Origin: Cohnella fermenti
Lineage (GTDB): Bacteria; Bacillota; Bacilli; Paenibacillales; Paenibacillaceae
DNA: 64,000 bases
Direction of reading: 5' to 3'
Assembly: GCF_004801405.1 (NCBI RefSeq)
Contig: NZ_SSOB01000038.1
Location: forward strand, 1-64,000
Part shown: positions 41,310 to 50,058 of the stretch, piece by piece
How positions within the stretch are numbered: position 1 is the first letter of the stretch
How the letters are laid out: each line of letters opens with the position of its first letter
Notes under the pieces: model-generated
What the model was told of the DNA's origin: nothing
The model's database searches: none
What the model saw: only the letters and a program-made list of their open reading frames with translations
Program-made: the position numbers and the translations under genes

Positions 41310-42689
41310 ATGGCAACCTTCAAAGTATGGGCAGCCTCCGCGCTGTCTCTGTCCTTGCTGGCCTTGACGGCCTGCGGCAACAGCGGAACCGGCAGCAACG
41401 CTTCGAATGCGGCAACGGAGAGCTCGGCCAGCGCTAATGCAGCCGGCGCTGCAGCGTCCCCTTCATCCTCCTCGTCCTCCTCATCCGATGAGAAAGTCAC
41501 GATCAAATTTTACAGCTACAACCTTGCGACGGCAGGGCAGAAGGAAGGCACGCAGAAGCTGATCGACGAGTTCGAGGCGGAGAACCCGAACATTACGATC
41601 GAAGGCATTCCGGTTGCTTCCACGGACATCAACGCGAAGGTGCAAGCGGACATCGCCGCCGGCTCCCCGCCGGACGTCGCGCAGCTTGTCTTCGACGGAC
41701 TCGACTTCATTGCGAACAACTTCGGCGCCAAGCCGCTGGAAGACATCGTTCCGGCGGACGAGTTGGCCGCCGCCTTCGAAGGCTTCAACCCGAACGGCCT
41801 CAAGCTCGGACAACTGAACGGCAAGACGTACGGGCTGCCGTTCACGTTCAGCACACCGGTCCTGTTCTACAACTCGAGCTTGTTCGAGAAGGCGGGGCTG
41901 GACCCGGCTTTCCCTCCGACGACGTGGGCGGAAGTGAAGGAAGACGCGCTGGCCATCGCGGATGCGACCGGCACGACCGGCGTTCATATCGGCGGATCGG
42001 TCGGCAACGACTGGCTCGTGCAGGCAATCATCGGAAGCAACGGCGGCAAGGTGCTCTCCGACGACCGCACGACGATCGAATTCGGCTCGAACGAAGCGAT
42101 AGACGCGATCAAGATGTGGCAGGACATGGTTCTAAGCGGCGCGAACAGCAAGATGAACGACGGCGAAGCGATCGAAGCGTTCACGCAAGGCAAACTCGGC
42201 ATGATCCTGTTCACGAGCGCCCTGCAGAACATGTTTATCGGCGCGGCTCAAGCCGGCGGCTGGGAGCTGCAAGCCGCCCAGATGCCATCCTTCGGCGATA
42301 AAACAACGACACCGGTCAACTCCGGAAGCGCGCTGTTTATTCTCTCCGACGACAAGGCGAAGCAGGAGGCCGCTTGGAAGTTCCTGAAGTTCGTCACAAG
42401 CGAACGCGGCTATACGATCATTACGTCCGAGATCGGTTATCTGCCGCTCCGTCCGTCCATCGTGGAAGATCCGGCTTATCTGAAGGATTGGGTCGAGCAG
42501 AACCCGCTGATCAAGCCGAACCTCGCTCAGCTTGAACGCCTGACCCCGTGGGTATCCTACCCGGGCTCCAACTGGTACCAGATCGAGACGATCTTGCTCG
42601 AGGCGGTCCAGAAGGCCATCCAATCGAAGGACGACGTGTCCAAGATCATGCAGGATGCGCAGAAGCGCGCTCAAGACCTGATGCCGTAA
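41310..42689 (+). CDS. ABC importer substrate-binding lipoprotein (UgpB/sugar type)
   Basis: 459 residues. Lipobox LLALTAC (Cys 22) with a Ser/Ala-rich linker is followed by a family 1 solute-binding fold: VTIKFYSYNLATAGQKEGTQKLIDEFEAENPNI, AAGSPPDVAQL, LPFTFSTPVLFYNSSLFEKAGL. Substrates of such proteins are sugars or glycerol-3-phosphate. The gene is separated from the permeases by a long hairpin, as is common where the binding protein is made in excess. Confidence 0.88.
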   Translation: MATFKVWAASALSLSLLALTACGNSGTGSNASNAATESSASANAAGAAASPSSSSSSSSDEKVTIKFYSYNLATAGQKEGTQKLIDEFEAENPNITIEGIPVASTDINAKVQADIAAGSPPDVAQLVFDGLDFIANNFGAKPLEDIVPADELAAAFEGFNPNGLKLGQLNGKTYGLPFTFSTPVLFYNSSLFEKAGLDPAFPPTTWAEVKEDALAIADATGTTGVHIGGSVGNDWLVQAIIGSNGGKVLSDDRTTIEFGSNEAIDAIKMWQDMVLSGANSKMNDGEAIEAFTQGKLGMILFTSALQNMFIGAAQAGGWELQAAQMPSFGDKTTTPVNSGSALFILSDDKAKQEAAWKFLKFVTSERGYTIITSEIGYLPLRPSIVEDPAYLKDWVEQNPLIKPNLAQLERLTPWVSYPGSNWYQIETILLEAVQKAIQSKDDVSKIMQDAQKRAQDLMP

Positions 42690-42702
42690 TCGAATCCCCC
42701 GG

Positions 42703-42744
42703 CTTGAAGACAGAGGGCCCTAAGATTCGCCTTCTGTCTTCAAG
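42703..42744 (+). promoter_or_regulatory. Hairpin between binding-protein and permease genes
   Basis: CTTGAAGACAGA (42703-42714) pairs perfectly with TCTGTCTTCAAG (42733-42744). No proper U-run follows, so it should protect the upstream mRNA or attenuate rather than stop transcription. Confidence 0.65.
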
Positions 42745-42777
42745 TCCTGTTTAAGCCCGAGAGGAGGATGACACCAG

Positions 42778-43752
42778 ATGAATTACGATTCCGCAGCGGC
42801 GACCGGCACGCTGAGCCAGCCGAAGGCGAAGCTGAGAGCGAAGAAGGAGCGCCAGGCTCTGCCCGTCCGATTAGCCAAGCTCAAGCCGTACCTGTACCTG
42901 CTGCCGGTTATGCTGTCCATTGCCTATTGGATATATCGTCCGCTCATCCAGACGTTCCGCTTAAGCTTCTACGAGTGGAATCTGCTGCCGACCTCCGCCG
43001 AGAAGTACGTCGGGATGAAGAACTTCCGGAATATCGTCACCTTGCCCGAGATGGGCACCGCCTTGCTTAACACGCTGATCTACACGGTCGGAGTTATTCC
43101 GTTCGCGCTTATCATTCCGATCGCTATTGCCATCATGACCGACAACATCGGCAAGCGTTCCAAGAATATGTACCGCGCCCTTATTTTCCTCCCGATGATC
43201 ATGGCTCCTGTCGCCGTCTCCTCCGTATGGCGTTGGATCATGCACCCGACCAACGGCATTCTGAACCAGACGCTGCAGTCGTGGTTCGGACTCGCCGAGC
43301 CGATTCGCTTCTTCTCCGACGCGAAGTGGGCGATCTGGTCGATCACGTTCATTACCGGCTGGAAGCTGATCGGCTTCAGCACCCTTATCTTCTCTGCCGC
43401 CATGACGGGAATCAATCGCGAATATTACGAAGCTGCCAAGATCGATCGGGCGTCCCGCTGGCAGATCGTTCGCCATATTACCCTTCCGCTCTTGTCGCCG
43501 ACGATTCTGTTCATGACGATGCTCAGCACGCTGTTCGCTTCCGAATGGAGCTTCTCCTACGTGAATGTGCTGACGCAGGGCGGACCGCTGGGCTCGACGA
43601 CGAACATCTACTACCTGCTCTGGAAGTACGGCTTCCAGACGTTCTCCGTCGGCTGGAGTTCGGCCGCGGCGGTGCTCATCTTCATCGGCTTCGGCATCAT
43701 CGCTCTCGGGTTCATGAAGCTGACCCGCAAGCTGTCATTCTTCGACGATTAG
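42778..43752 (+). CDS. ABC importer permease (UgpA/MalF-like)
   Basis: 324 residues with six helices. The EAA loop reads EYYEAAKIDRASRWQIVRHITLPLLSPT (about 217-245), the site that docks the ATPase. GTWGSTT-like QGGPLGSTTNIYYLLWKYGF is also typical of carbohydrate uptake permeases. GGAGG lies upstream of the ATG. Partner of the next gene. Confidence 0.9.
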   Translation: MNYDSAAATGTLSQPKAKLRAKKERQALPVRLAKLKPYLYLLPVMLSIAYWIYRPLIQTFRLSFYEWNLLPTSAEKYVGMKNFRNIVTLPEMGTALLNTLIYTVGVIPFALIIPIAIAIMTDNIGKRSKNMYRALIFLPMIMAPVAVSSVWRWIMHPTNGILNQTLQSWFGLAEPIRFFSDAKWAIWSITFITGWKLIGFSTLIFSAAMTGINREYYEAAKIDRASRWQIVRHITLPLLSPTILFMTMLSTLFASEWSFSYVNVLTQGGPLGSTTNIYYLLWKYGFQTFSVGWSSAAAVLIFIGFGIIALGFMKLTRKLSFFDD

Positions 43753-43768
43753 AAGGGGAGGACTCCTC

Positions 43769-44605
43769 ATGCACCTAACTTCCGCAAGAAGGAACAAGCT
43801 CAGCGCCTCGACAATCTCGAAGCACGCCGTTCTCGTCGCTCTCAGTTTCCTGGCTATTTTCCCCCTGTATTGGATGATCGTCACTTCCCTGAAGTCGGAG
43901 GGAGAAATCTTTAATGCCAGCCTGCTGCCGCACCATTGGACGTTCGATCACTACAAGATGGCGTGGGACAGCATCCCGATGGCCCGCATGCTCGGCAATT
44001 CGATCGGGGTATCGCTTCTGCAGACGATCTGCCAGGTAGTCACCAGCATACTCGCGGCTTATGCGTTCACCCGTTGGGACTTCCGCGGCAGCAGCCTGAT
44101 TTACGGCCTCATCGGCTTGACCTGGCTCGTCCCGTTCCAGGTTATCATGATTCCGAACTACGTTGTGATCAGCAACTTCGGTTGGAGGGACACGCTGACG
44201 GGGCTGATCGTTCCGAATATCGTCTCGGCTTTTGCTGTCATGCAATTGTATAATGCTTTTAAGAGCTTCCCCAAGGCGCTCATCGAAGCGGCCCGGCTCG
44301 ACGGGGCATCGGATTGGAGCATCCTGTGGCGCACCGTGTTCCCGAACCTGAAGGCGTCCATCGCATCCATCGGCATTCTGCTGTTCATCACGTCCTGGAA
44401 CGACTACTTCTGGCCGCTGCTCGTGACGACGAAGATGGAGCATTCGACGATCCAGAAGGGGCTGCAGATGTTCATGTCCAGCGAGATGAACCTGTGGGGG
44501 CCGCTTATGGCCGCAACAACGATCGCCAGTCTGCCCGTGCTTATTCTGTATTTGCTTCTGCAACGACAAATTATCGATTCCTTCGTGAAAGGCGGACTGC
44601 GCTAA
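43769..44605 (+). CDS. ABC importer permease (UgpE/MalG-like)
   Basis: 278 residues, six helices, N-terminal FLAIFPLYWMIVTSLKSEGEIF and EAA loop ALIEAARLDGASDWSILWRTVFPNLK followed by the TSWNDYFWPLLV motif of MalG-type permeases. No ATPase gene follows; Bacillus-type sugar importers often share one ATPase (MsmX), which may hold here. Confidence 0.9.
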   Translation: MHLTSARRNKLSASTISKHAVLVALSFLAIFPLYWMIVTSLKSEGEIFNASLLPHHWTFDHYKMAWDSIPMARMLGNSIGVSLLQTICQVVTSILAAYAFTRWDFRGSSLIYGLIGLTWLVPFQVIMIPNYVVISNFGWRDTLTGLIVPNIVSAFAVMQLYNAFKSFPKALIEAARLDGASDWSILWRTVFPNLKASIASIGILLFITSWNDYFWPLLVTTKMEHSTIQKGLQMFMSSEMNLWGPLMAATTIASLPVLILYLLLQRQIIDSFVKGGLR

Positions 44606-44606
44606 A

Positions 44607-45341
44607 ATGACAACGACAACAGAGCCAATCGAACGCCGAATTCCCTTGGAGGGCGCCTTCAACGTGCGGGATCTAGGAGGCTACGGCGCCGCGAACGGCA
44701 AGACGACGCAATGGGGGCGATTGTTCCGCGCGGACGGCTTGCACAAGCTGACGGAGCAAGACCGGCAGGAGCTGCTCGGACGGGGTATTCGGACTGTAGT
44801 CGATCTGCGGCACGAGCACGAGGTGCGCGAGTTCCGCAATGTGTTCGCCGATTCCGATGCTGTGACGTACCGCAACATCAGCCTTATCAACCCCGCAGCG
44901 ACGACCCGCCGGGACATTCGCTGCCTTGGCGATATGTATGTCGACATGCTCGACAACGCGCAGCCCGTTCTCAAGGAAGTGCTCGACCTCTTGGCGGAAA
45001 AGGATGGCGGAGCGCTGTTCCACTGTTCGGCAGGGAAGGATCGGACGGGCGTGCTGGCGGGGCTGCTGCTGTCGCTGGCCGGCGTCTCCCGCGAGACGAT
45101 CGTCGCCGACTACGAGCAGACCGGCCCGAACATCGCGCCGATTCTGGGCGAGCTGCGCAAGGGCATTCCGGACGTCGTGCCGGAGGAGATGGCCCGGGAA
45201 CTGCTTGGCTGCGCGCCATCCAATATGGTTATGATGCTCGACCATCTGGAGAGCGAATACGGCGGCGGTGCTGCCTACATGCGGCATATCGGGCTCGGAG
45301 AGGAACAGATCGAGGCGCTGCTGGGCAAGCTGTTGGGATAA
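44607..45341 (+). CDS. Tyrosine-protein phosphatase-like protein (Y_phosphatase3 family)
   Basis: 244 residues. FNVRDLGGY, VVDLRHEHEVREF and the P-loop HCSAGKDRTG (C140, R146) define a protein tyrosine or phosphoinositide phosphatase of the IphP-like group. It starts one base after the permease stop, so it is the last gene of the importer operon. With two metallophosphoesterases in the same unit it more likely acts on a small phosphorylated catabolite than on proteins; this is inference. Confidence 0.88.
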   Translation: MTTTTEPIERRIPLEGAFNVRDLGGYGAANGKTTQWGRLFRADGLHKLTEQDRQELLGRGIRTVVDLRHEHEVREFRNVFADSDAVTYRNISLINPAATTRRDIRCLGDMYVDMLDNAQPVLKEVLDLLAEKDGGALFHCSAGKDRTGVLAGLLLSLAGVSRETIVADYEQTGPNIAPILGELRKGIPDVVPEEMARELLGCAPSNMVMMLDHLESEYGGGAAYMRHIGLGEEQIEALLGKLLG

Positions 45342-45352
45342 GCGAACGGCCC

Positions 45353-45396
45353 CAAAAAAGCCTCCCTGATCGGTAGGTCGACGATCGGGGAGGCTT
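45353..45396. terminator. Terminator between convergent genes
   Basis: A 15-base stem, AAGCCTCCCTGATCG (45358-45372) with CGATCGGGGAGGCTT (45382-45396), one G-T pair. The A-run at 45353-45359 gives a T-run for the minus-strand gene. Confidence 0.85.
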
Positions 45397-45409
45397 GACG
45401 TTAATGACG

Positions 45410-45841
45410 TTATTTCGCTTGCTTGATCCGATTGAATTCTGTTTCCAGATCGATTGAGCGTCTTGAGAGGGTAGTGAGCGCCGCATCCTGCTTGTCTTGC
45501 TTGGTCTCGATGCGCTTCGTCGTCTCCTGCGTCTCCAGCACCGCTTGCTGCGTCTCTTGTATCGCTTGCTGCATCGATGGGATCAGCGCGGTGTCCTTCT
45601 CGATGTTGCCGATGCGGACCTTCATGTCCTCTTGCTCCGCCTTCATCCCGGCGAAATCTCGCTTCAGGACGTCGACATCTTGCTTAAGGACAGCAACATC
45701 TTGCTTAAGGACAGCAACATCTTGCTTGAGAACAGCAACGTCCTCTTTAATCTCGGCTACATCGGTTTTAATGCCCTTCACTTCTTGAAGAATTTGCTGC
45801 AATAGCTGTTCGTTCATTTGACCGCTCCGTTGTTCACTCAT
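45410..45841 (-). CDS. Coiled-coil protein with heptad repeats
   Basis: 143 residues. From about residue 20 the protein is one long coiled coil: ten residues of lead-in, then DVAVLKQ repeated three times plus DVDVLKR, encoded by 21-base tandem repeats (about 45675-45740 on the plus strand), and a second helix with QQAIQETQQAVLETQETTKRIETKQ. No signal peptide or membrane segment. No function is recognised. An ATG at 45817 (MNEQ) with GGAG 7 bases away is a good alternative start. Confidence 0.75.
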   Translation of the reverse strand: MSEQRSGQMNEQLLQQILQEVKGIKTDVAEIKEDVAVLKQDVAVLKQDVAVLKQDVDVLKRDFAGMKAEQEDMKVRIGNIEKDTALIPSMQQAIQETQQAVLETQETTKRIETKQDKQDAALTTLSRRSIDLETEFNRIKQAK

Positions 45842-46005
45842 TCCGATCTGGCTCCCCTCGTCAAATTATTCGCAGGCAAGCTTCGCCGGTGACCGGTGGT
45901 CGAGGGTCGTTTGGCGCATTCAGCTTCGTGCATGACAATAGATTACTATAAAAATGGTATTTTTGGTAGCTGACAAGTTGTATCGGAGGGGAGGAGGAAG
46001 CATGG

Positions 46006-46037
46006 AAAAACCGGGGAAGCCGCTGGCTCCCCCGGTT
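46006..46037 (-). terminator. Terminator of the CAP-domain gene
   Basis: On the minus strand AACCGGGG ... CCCCGGTT with inner GCCAGCGGC pairing, followed by TTTTCC. Confidence 0.75.
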
Positions 46038-46053
46038 GTGATCCGATCGCGAA

Positions 46054-46800
46054 TCAGCCTGTGAATTCCTGCACCCAGACGCCGTTGTAGTAAGCGACGC
46101 CGATCGAGGTGTAATTGCTGCCGAGAATGTTGGCCTTGTGGCCGGAGCTGTTCATCCAAGCGGTCATGACCGCTTCCGGATTCTGCTGCCCCTTGGCGAT
46201 GTTCTCGCCGGCGTAGCTGTAGCTGACGCCGAATTGCTTCATCATATCGAACGGCGAGCCGTACGTTGGCGAAGTGTGATCGAAGTAATTGTTGTTGTAC
46301 ATATCCTTGGCCTTGGCAAGAGCGACTTGCGTCAGCTTGGTATCCGTCGTCAGAGCGCCGAGGCCGGCCGCTGCACGCTGCTCATTCACGAGAGAGACGA
46401 CTTGAGCGGCATAATCCGATTGAGCGGCGGTCGAACCGGAATCCGAGCTGCCGGAGCCGTTGCTGCCCGAGCCTGTGTTCCCGGAGCCGGAGTTCGAACC
46501 GGACGAACCCGAGTTGCCCGATTGCGAACCGGAGCCCGAGCTGCCGGAGCCGTAATTGCCGCTTGTCGAGCCATTGCTCCAATTGCCTCCCTGAATCTGC
46601 TTAAAGATCGAATTCAGGTCGATCCCGTATTGGCTGGCCAATTGCGACCAGGAGAAGTTCGCAGAATAGGCGGTTGTCGTTGCGGCATTGCCGCCCGACG
46701 CGGATGCGGCCGAGGCCGAACCGACGGCAGCAGGGATGGACAGTGCAAGAACCAGAGAACCGGATAGGACCAGCTTGCCAAGACGTTTATTCTTTAACAA
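46054..46800 (-). CDS. Secreted CAP/SCP-domain protein
   Basis: 248 residues, TTG start with GGGAGG upstream. Signal peptide 1-31, a short domain (FSWSQLASQYGIDLNSIFKQ), then a low-complexity Ser/Gly/Asn linker (about 75-125), and a CAP domain (about 130-248): VNEQRAAAGLGALTTDTKLTQVALAKAKDM, YFDHTSPTYGSPFDMMKQFGV, YAGENIAKGQQNPEAVMTAWMNSSGHKANIL. The two His and Glu residues of the CAP cavity are present. Relatives in B. subtilis (YkwD) are spore or cell-surface proteins of unclear activity. Its 180-base leader has hairpins (GCGCCGC/GCGGCGC), no recognised riboswitch. Confidence 0.88.
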   Translation of the reverse strand: MLKNKRLGKLVLSGSLVLALSIPAAVGSASAASASGGNAATTTAYSANFSWSQLASQYGIDLNSIFKQIQGGNWSNGSTSGNYGSGSSGSGSQSGNSGSSGSNSGSGNTGSGSNGSGSSDSGSTAAQSDYAAQVVSLVNEQRAAAGLGALTTDTKLTQVALAKAKDMYNNNYFDHTSPTYGSPFDMMKQFGVSYSYAGENIAKGQQNPEAVMTAWMNSSGHKANILGSNYTSIGVAYYNGVWVQEFTG

Positions 46801-46999
46801 TGAAGATTCCTCCCTTGGTTGCAGCCTGCGAGGTGGAGCGCCGCAGCGGCGCTTCTTCCGAAGGAAGAGTCAATCGCCCCTCGTGCCATGCGCTAAGGCT
46901 TGGCTTCGGCTTGGAATGACTCCAGTCTAACAGCCGTTCCAAGGAATTGCACTGCTAAAAAATTGGCTTGGTGAAGATCCTCTCACATTTAAGCTTCCT

Positions 47000-47935
47000 T
47001 TAAGGTTGCTTGCCGGCTCCCGGTGCACCGCCCGGATTCTCCGCCCCGGCCGCAGCCTTCTTCGCGGAAGAACGGACGGACGGCTTCTTGCGCGAGGTTC
47101 CGCTTGTCTTCTTGCCGGCGGTTGAAGGGGCGGCTGCCGCCTCTCCTTCGGCTCCAGGCTTCACCGCCTCGAGGCTGGCTTGAAGCGCGGCCATCAGGTC
47201 GATTACGTTCGTTCGCTCGGCGGCCGGGGACGCGACGACATCGATGCCTTCGCCGGCGATCTTGCGTTCGATCGCATTCAGCAGCGCGACACGATAGTCG
47301 TCCGTGTACTTCGCCGGATCGAACGGCGTTGTGAGCTGGTCGATCAGCAGCTTCGCCATCGCCAGCTCGCGTTCGTTCACCTTCGCTTCGCCGGCGGCTG
47401 GCAGATTGGGCACTCCCGAGATCGGCCGAATCTCGTCCGGATAGAACATCGTCTCGATGCAGAGGCAGTTGTCGATCGCTCGAATGACGGCGAGGCTGCT
47501 CTTGCTGCGGATCGCTATCTTGGCGATGCCGATCCGCCCGCTCTGCCGCATCGCTTCCAGCAGCAGTCCGTAGGCACCGCCTCCCGCCTGATCGGGCGAC
47601 AGGTAGTATGTCTTCTGATAGTAGAGCGGATCGATCTCCTCCAGCGAGACGAAGTCCAGAATCTGGATCGTACGCGTATTCTCCGGCTTGGCCGCTTCCA
47701 GCTCCTCCTCGTCGAAGAGCACGAACCTCCCCTTTTCATACTCGTAGCCCTTGGATATCTCTTCCCATTCGACCTTCCTGTCGCAATGCGGGCAGCTTCT
47801 CACATTCGTGATGGGGGTGCCGCATTCCCGATGAATCATGCGAAGATGAATGTCCTTGTCCTCCGTAGCGGCGAACATCTTGACGGGGACATGAACGAGG
47901 CCGAAGCTGATGGCGCCTTTCCAGACCGTATGCAT
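47000..47935 (-). CDS. ku: Non-homologous end-joining protein Ku
   Basis: 311 residues. HTVWKGAISFGLVHVPVKMFAATEDKDIHLRMIHRECGTPI is the opening of bacterial Ku, followed by YEYEKGRFVLFDEEELEAAKPENTRTIQILDFV and the beta-barrel core to about residue 255. The Lys/Ser/Ala-rich tail (GKKTSGTSRKKPSVRSSAKKAA) is the DNA-tail extension seen in many Ku proteins. Ku binds DNA ends and recruits the LigD activities encoded 12 kb upstream. Next to it, diverging, is an SASP gene; in B. subtilis NHEJ works in spores. Confidence 0.95.
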   Translation of the reverse strand: MHTVWKGAISFGLVHVPVKMFAATEDKDIHLRMIHRECGTPITNVRSCPHCDRKVEWEEISKGYEYEKGRFVLFDEEELEAAKPENTRTIQILDFVSLEEIDPLYYQKTYYLSPDQAGGGAYGLLLEAMRQSGRIGIAKIAIRSKSSLAVIRAIDNCLCIETMFYPDEIRPISGVPNLPAAGEAKVNERELAMAKLLIDQLTTPFDPAKYTDDYRVALLNAIERKIAGEGIDVVASPAAERTNVIDLMAALQASLEAVKPGAEGEAAAAPSTAGKKTSGTSRKKPSVRSSAKKAAAGAENPGGAPGAGKQP

Positions 47936-48079
47936 ACCTAAGCAGCACTCCTCTCCGGGGGATCTCGGATTGTCGTTCGTTCCGTGCTCTTAGCGTTCCC
48001 GGAATGAATGGAGCTAACCCGCAGCGGGCATATTGTGCATGGCATGACTACGATACCGACGGAAGGAGACCGGGAAGCG

Positions 48080-48265
48080 ATGGCCAAGCCGGGCGAGCAA
48101 GACGTTCTGTACGAAGGCAAGGAACAGTTCGACATGGATATCGACCGAATGGTCAACGAAGGGCTTGGCGGCGGTCAAGTGACGATGCACAACGGGCATA
48201 TCGGCGCATCGACGACGGATACGCTGGAAGGAGGGGTGCACGGTGAACAGCAAGCGGGCGGCTGA
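48080..48265 (+). CDS. Small hypothetical protein upstream of sspH
   Basis: 61 residues; GGAGA lies about 10 bases from the ATG. The sequence MAKPGEQDVLYEGKEQFDMD, IDRMVNEGLGGGQVTMHNGHIG is acidic and soluble. The last 23 bases overlap the sspH gene, so the two may be translated together, pointing to a spore role. No family is recognised. A longer reading starting at 48008 is in frame but lacks a ribosome site. Confidence 0.55.
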   Translation: MAKPGEQDVLYEGKEQFDMDIDRMVNEGLGGGQVTMHNGHIGASTTDTLEGGVHGEQQAGG

Positions 48266-48422
48266 GATTTACGCTTCCAAGGATACGATCGCGGTGCAAC
48301 TGGACGGGGAGCCCGTCTGGATCGAGAACGTCGACGATGCGAACGGAATGGCGACGGTGCAGGTCGGGGCGAAGCCGACGAATACGAAGACCGTGTCGGT
48401 CGAACGATTGACGGAACATTGA
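48243..48422 (+). CDS. sspH: Small acid-soluble spore protein, H type
   Basis: 59 residues, GTG start with GGAGGGG upstream. It begins MNSKRAAEIYASKDTIAVQL, continues with WIENVDDANGMATVQV and ends SVERLTEH, matching the SspH pattern (N-x-KRA-x-EI, (Y/W)IE-x-VD, V-x2-L-x-E). H-type SASPs are minor proteins of the spore core made in the forespore. It shows that the organism forms spores. Confidence 0.85.
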   Translation: MNSKRAAEIYASKDTIAVQLDGEPVWIENVDDANGMATVQVGAKPTNTKTVSVERLTEH

Positions 48423-48474
48423 TCGGAATCGTTAACAGAATGATGGGCTGACGCCGCTTGATCTTGTGACTCGC

Positions 48475-48505
48475 TTGACCTTCTTTTCCGCAGAGATGGT
48501 ATAAT
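48475..48505 (+). promoter_or_regulatory. Promoter of the flavoprotein gene
   Basis: TTGACC (48475-48480) and TGG-TATAAT (48500-48505), spacing 19, with extended -10. Confidence 0.6.
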
Positions 48506-48542
48506 CAAGAAGATGCCATCATTCGAAGGGAGAGATGAAGGA

Positions 48543-49106
48543 ATGTATGATGTAGTCATTATCGGAGGCGGCCCTGCCGGGTCGAGCGCTGCGCTGTTCA
48601 CGGCGAAGGCCGGCAAGAAGACGCTTGTTCTCGACAGCGATCAGAGCGTAACGAGGCGCGCATGGCTGGACAACCACTACGGCGCTCCCGGCATCTCGGG
48701 CCCCGATCTCGTCGAGACGGGCAAGAAGCAAGCCCAGAAGTTCGGTGCCGAATACGTTCAAGCCAAGGCGACCAAGCTGACGGCGGGCGAAGGCTCGCTG
48801 ACGGTCGAGACCGAGAACGGCTCCTACGAGGCGGCTCACGTCGTCATCGCAACGGGCATGTTCGCGGATCTTGCGGAAGCGAGCGGCATTGAGACGAAGC
48901 CAGGCACCGAGCCGAGGATCAAGACGATTATTGACGCCTCTCCGGAAGGCAAGACGAATGTGGCGAACGTCTGGGCGGCTGGCACGATTGCCGGAGTCAG
49001 CATGCACACGATCATCACGGCGGGCGACGGAGCCAAGGTGGCCATCAACCTGATCAGCGAGCTGAACGGGACGCGTTACGTCGACCATGACATGCTGAAG
49101 TCGTAA
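48543..49106 (+). CDS. Small FAD-dependent oxidoreductase (thioredoxin-reductase-like fold)
   Basis: 187 residues. YDVVIIGGGPAGSSAALFTAKAG is the FAD-binding Rossmann motif and TNVANVWAAGTIAGVSMHTIITAGDGAKVAINLI the second FAD motif of the thioredoxin reductase family. The NADPH domain and the CxxC pair are missing, so it is a single-domain relative, not a thioredoxin reductase. Electron donor and acceptor are unknown. Own promoter and terminator make it monocistronic. Confidence 0.8.
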   Translation: MYDVVIIGGGPAGSSAALFTAKAGKKTLVLDSDQSVTRRAWLDNHYGAPGISGPDLVETGKKQAQKFGAEYVQAKATKLTAGEGSLTVETENGSYEAAHVVIATGMFADLAEASGIETKPGTEPRIKTIIDASPEGKTNVANVWAAGTIAGVSMHTIITAGDGAKVAINLISELNGTRYVDHDMLKS

Positions 49107-49130
49107 ATCCTTTATTCGATTGAGACACCG

Positions 49131-49167
49131 AGACGATGCGGGCATGTCCCCGCTCGTCTTTATTTTA
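49131..49167 (+). terminator. Terminator of the flavoprotein gene
   Basis: AGACGA-T-GCGGG, loop, CCCGC-TCGTCT, then TTATTTTATT. Confidence 0.8.
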
Positions 49168-49219
49168 TTGTTCTCAAGGGGCAGCCGCTGCGCCGTGCTG
49201 CAAGGAGGAACGATCCGAA

Positions 49220-49255
49220 GGGACGACGAATGGGACGACGAATGGGACGACGAAT
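49220..49255 (+). repeat. Twelve-base tandem repeat GGGACGACGAAT
   Basis: Three exact units in the 427-base gap before tsaE. A second loose repeat follows (GAGGCGGAATAAATT and variants, 49265-49320). No gene is seen there. Confidence 0.8.
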
Positions 49256-49328
49256 GAATAAAGGTCAGGGCGGAATAAATTTAGAGGCGGAACAAATTGT
49301 TTAGAGGCGAATAAATTCGATAACTCTT

Positions 49329-49357
49329 TTGCATGTTCCGGGTCATGCCGATATAAT
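49329..49357 (+). promoter_or_regulatory. Promoter of the tsaE-tsaB-rimI-tsaD operon
   Basis: TTGCAT (49329-49334) and TATAAT (49352-49357), spacing 17. Confidence 0.65.
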
Positions 49358-49533
49358 TAAGGGCACAACATGCTGGGCGGAGTCTCGACAACTCTTCCGA
49401 TTGCGACCGCGCTCATCCGCGCTTGGACGGCTTCCCGTCCGTCCGCGGATTTTCTGTATTCGCGGCGGGGGTTCGGGGACTGCTGCCTCGGAGCAGGGTA
49501 CAGGGATGTACAGGGATGCGGAGGAATGGCGGA

Positions 49534-50058
49534 ATGTCGGATGAAGTTCGGATCGGAGGCGGCGACAGGCGCGTCTACGAGTGGGAAGCGAGGAGCGAGG
49601 CGGACACGGTCCGGCTTGCCGAGAGGCTGGCCGCTCTGGCCTTCCCGGGAACGATGATCGCGCTCGACGGCGATCTGGGAGCGGGCAAGACGAGGTTCTC
49701 CCAAGCGTTCGCGGCGGGTCTTGGCGTTCGCGGCGTTGTGAACAGCCCCACCTTCACGATCATCAAGGAATACGACGAGGGGCGGCTGCCTCTCTATCAT
49801 ATGGATGTATATCGTCTCTCGCAGGAAGAGGCGGATGAGCTTGGATTGGACGAATACTTCGAAGGGGAAGGCGTCTCGCTGGTCGAATGGGCGTCGTTGA
49901 TTGTCCCGCTGCTGCCGGCGGAGCGGCTGGACGTTCATATCGGCACGCTCGGACCGGAGGAGAGAAGGTTCGTATTCACGCCCCGGGGGGAACGCTACGA
50001 GTCGTGGTGCCGACAGCTCGGCATGACGGAGAGGAAAAGAGGGGAAGCGGCACGATGA
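49534..50058 (+). CDS. tsaE: tRNA t6A synthesis ATPase TsaE
   Basis: 174 residues. Walker A GDLGAGKTRFSQAF, NSPTFTIIKEYDEGRLPLYHMDVYRL and EWASLI are TsaE motifs. It is the ATPase that resets the TsaB-TsaD complex making N6-threonylcarbamoyladenosine at tRNA position 37. The ATG at 49534 lies 9 bases from GGAGG. First gene of a four-gene unit in the ydiB-ydiE order of B. subtilis. Confidence 0.95.
   Translation: MSDEVRIGGGDRRVYEWEARSEADTVRLAERLAALAFPGTMIALDGDLGAGKTRFSQAFAAGLGVRGVVNSPTFTIIKEYDEGRLPLYHMDVYRLSQEEADELGLDEYFEGEGVSLVEWASLIVPLLPAERLDVHIGTLGPEERRFVFTPRGERYESWCRQLGMTERKRGEAAR

Noticed and set aside
46801-46990. Riboswitch in the leader of the CAP-domain gene
   Set aside because: Hairpins exist, but conserved core motifs of c-di-AMP, c-di-GMP or other classes I know are not seen.
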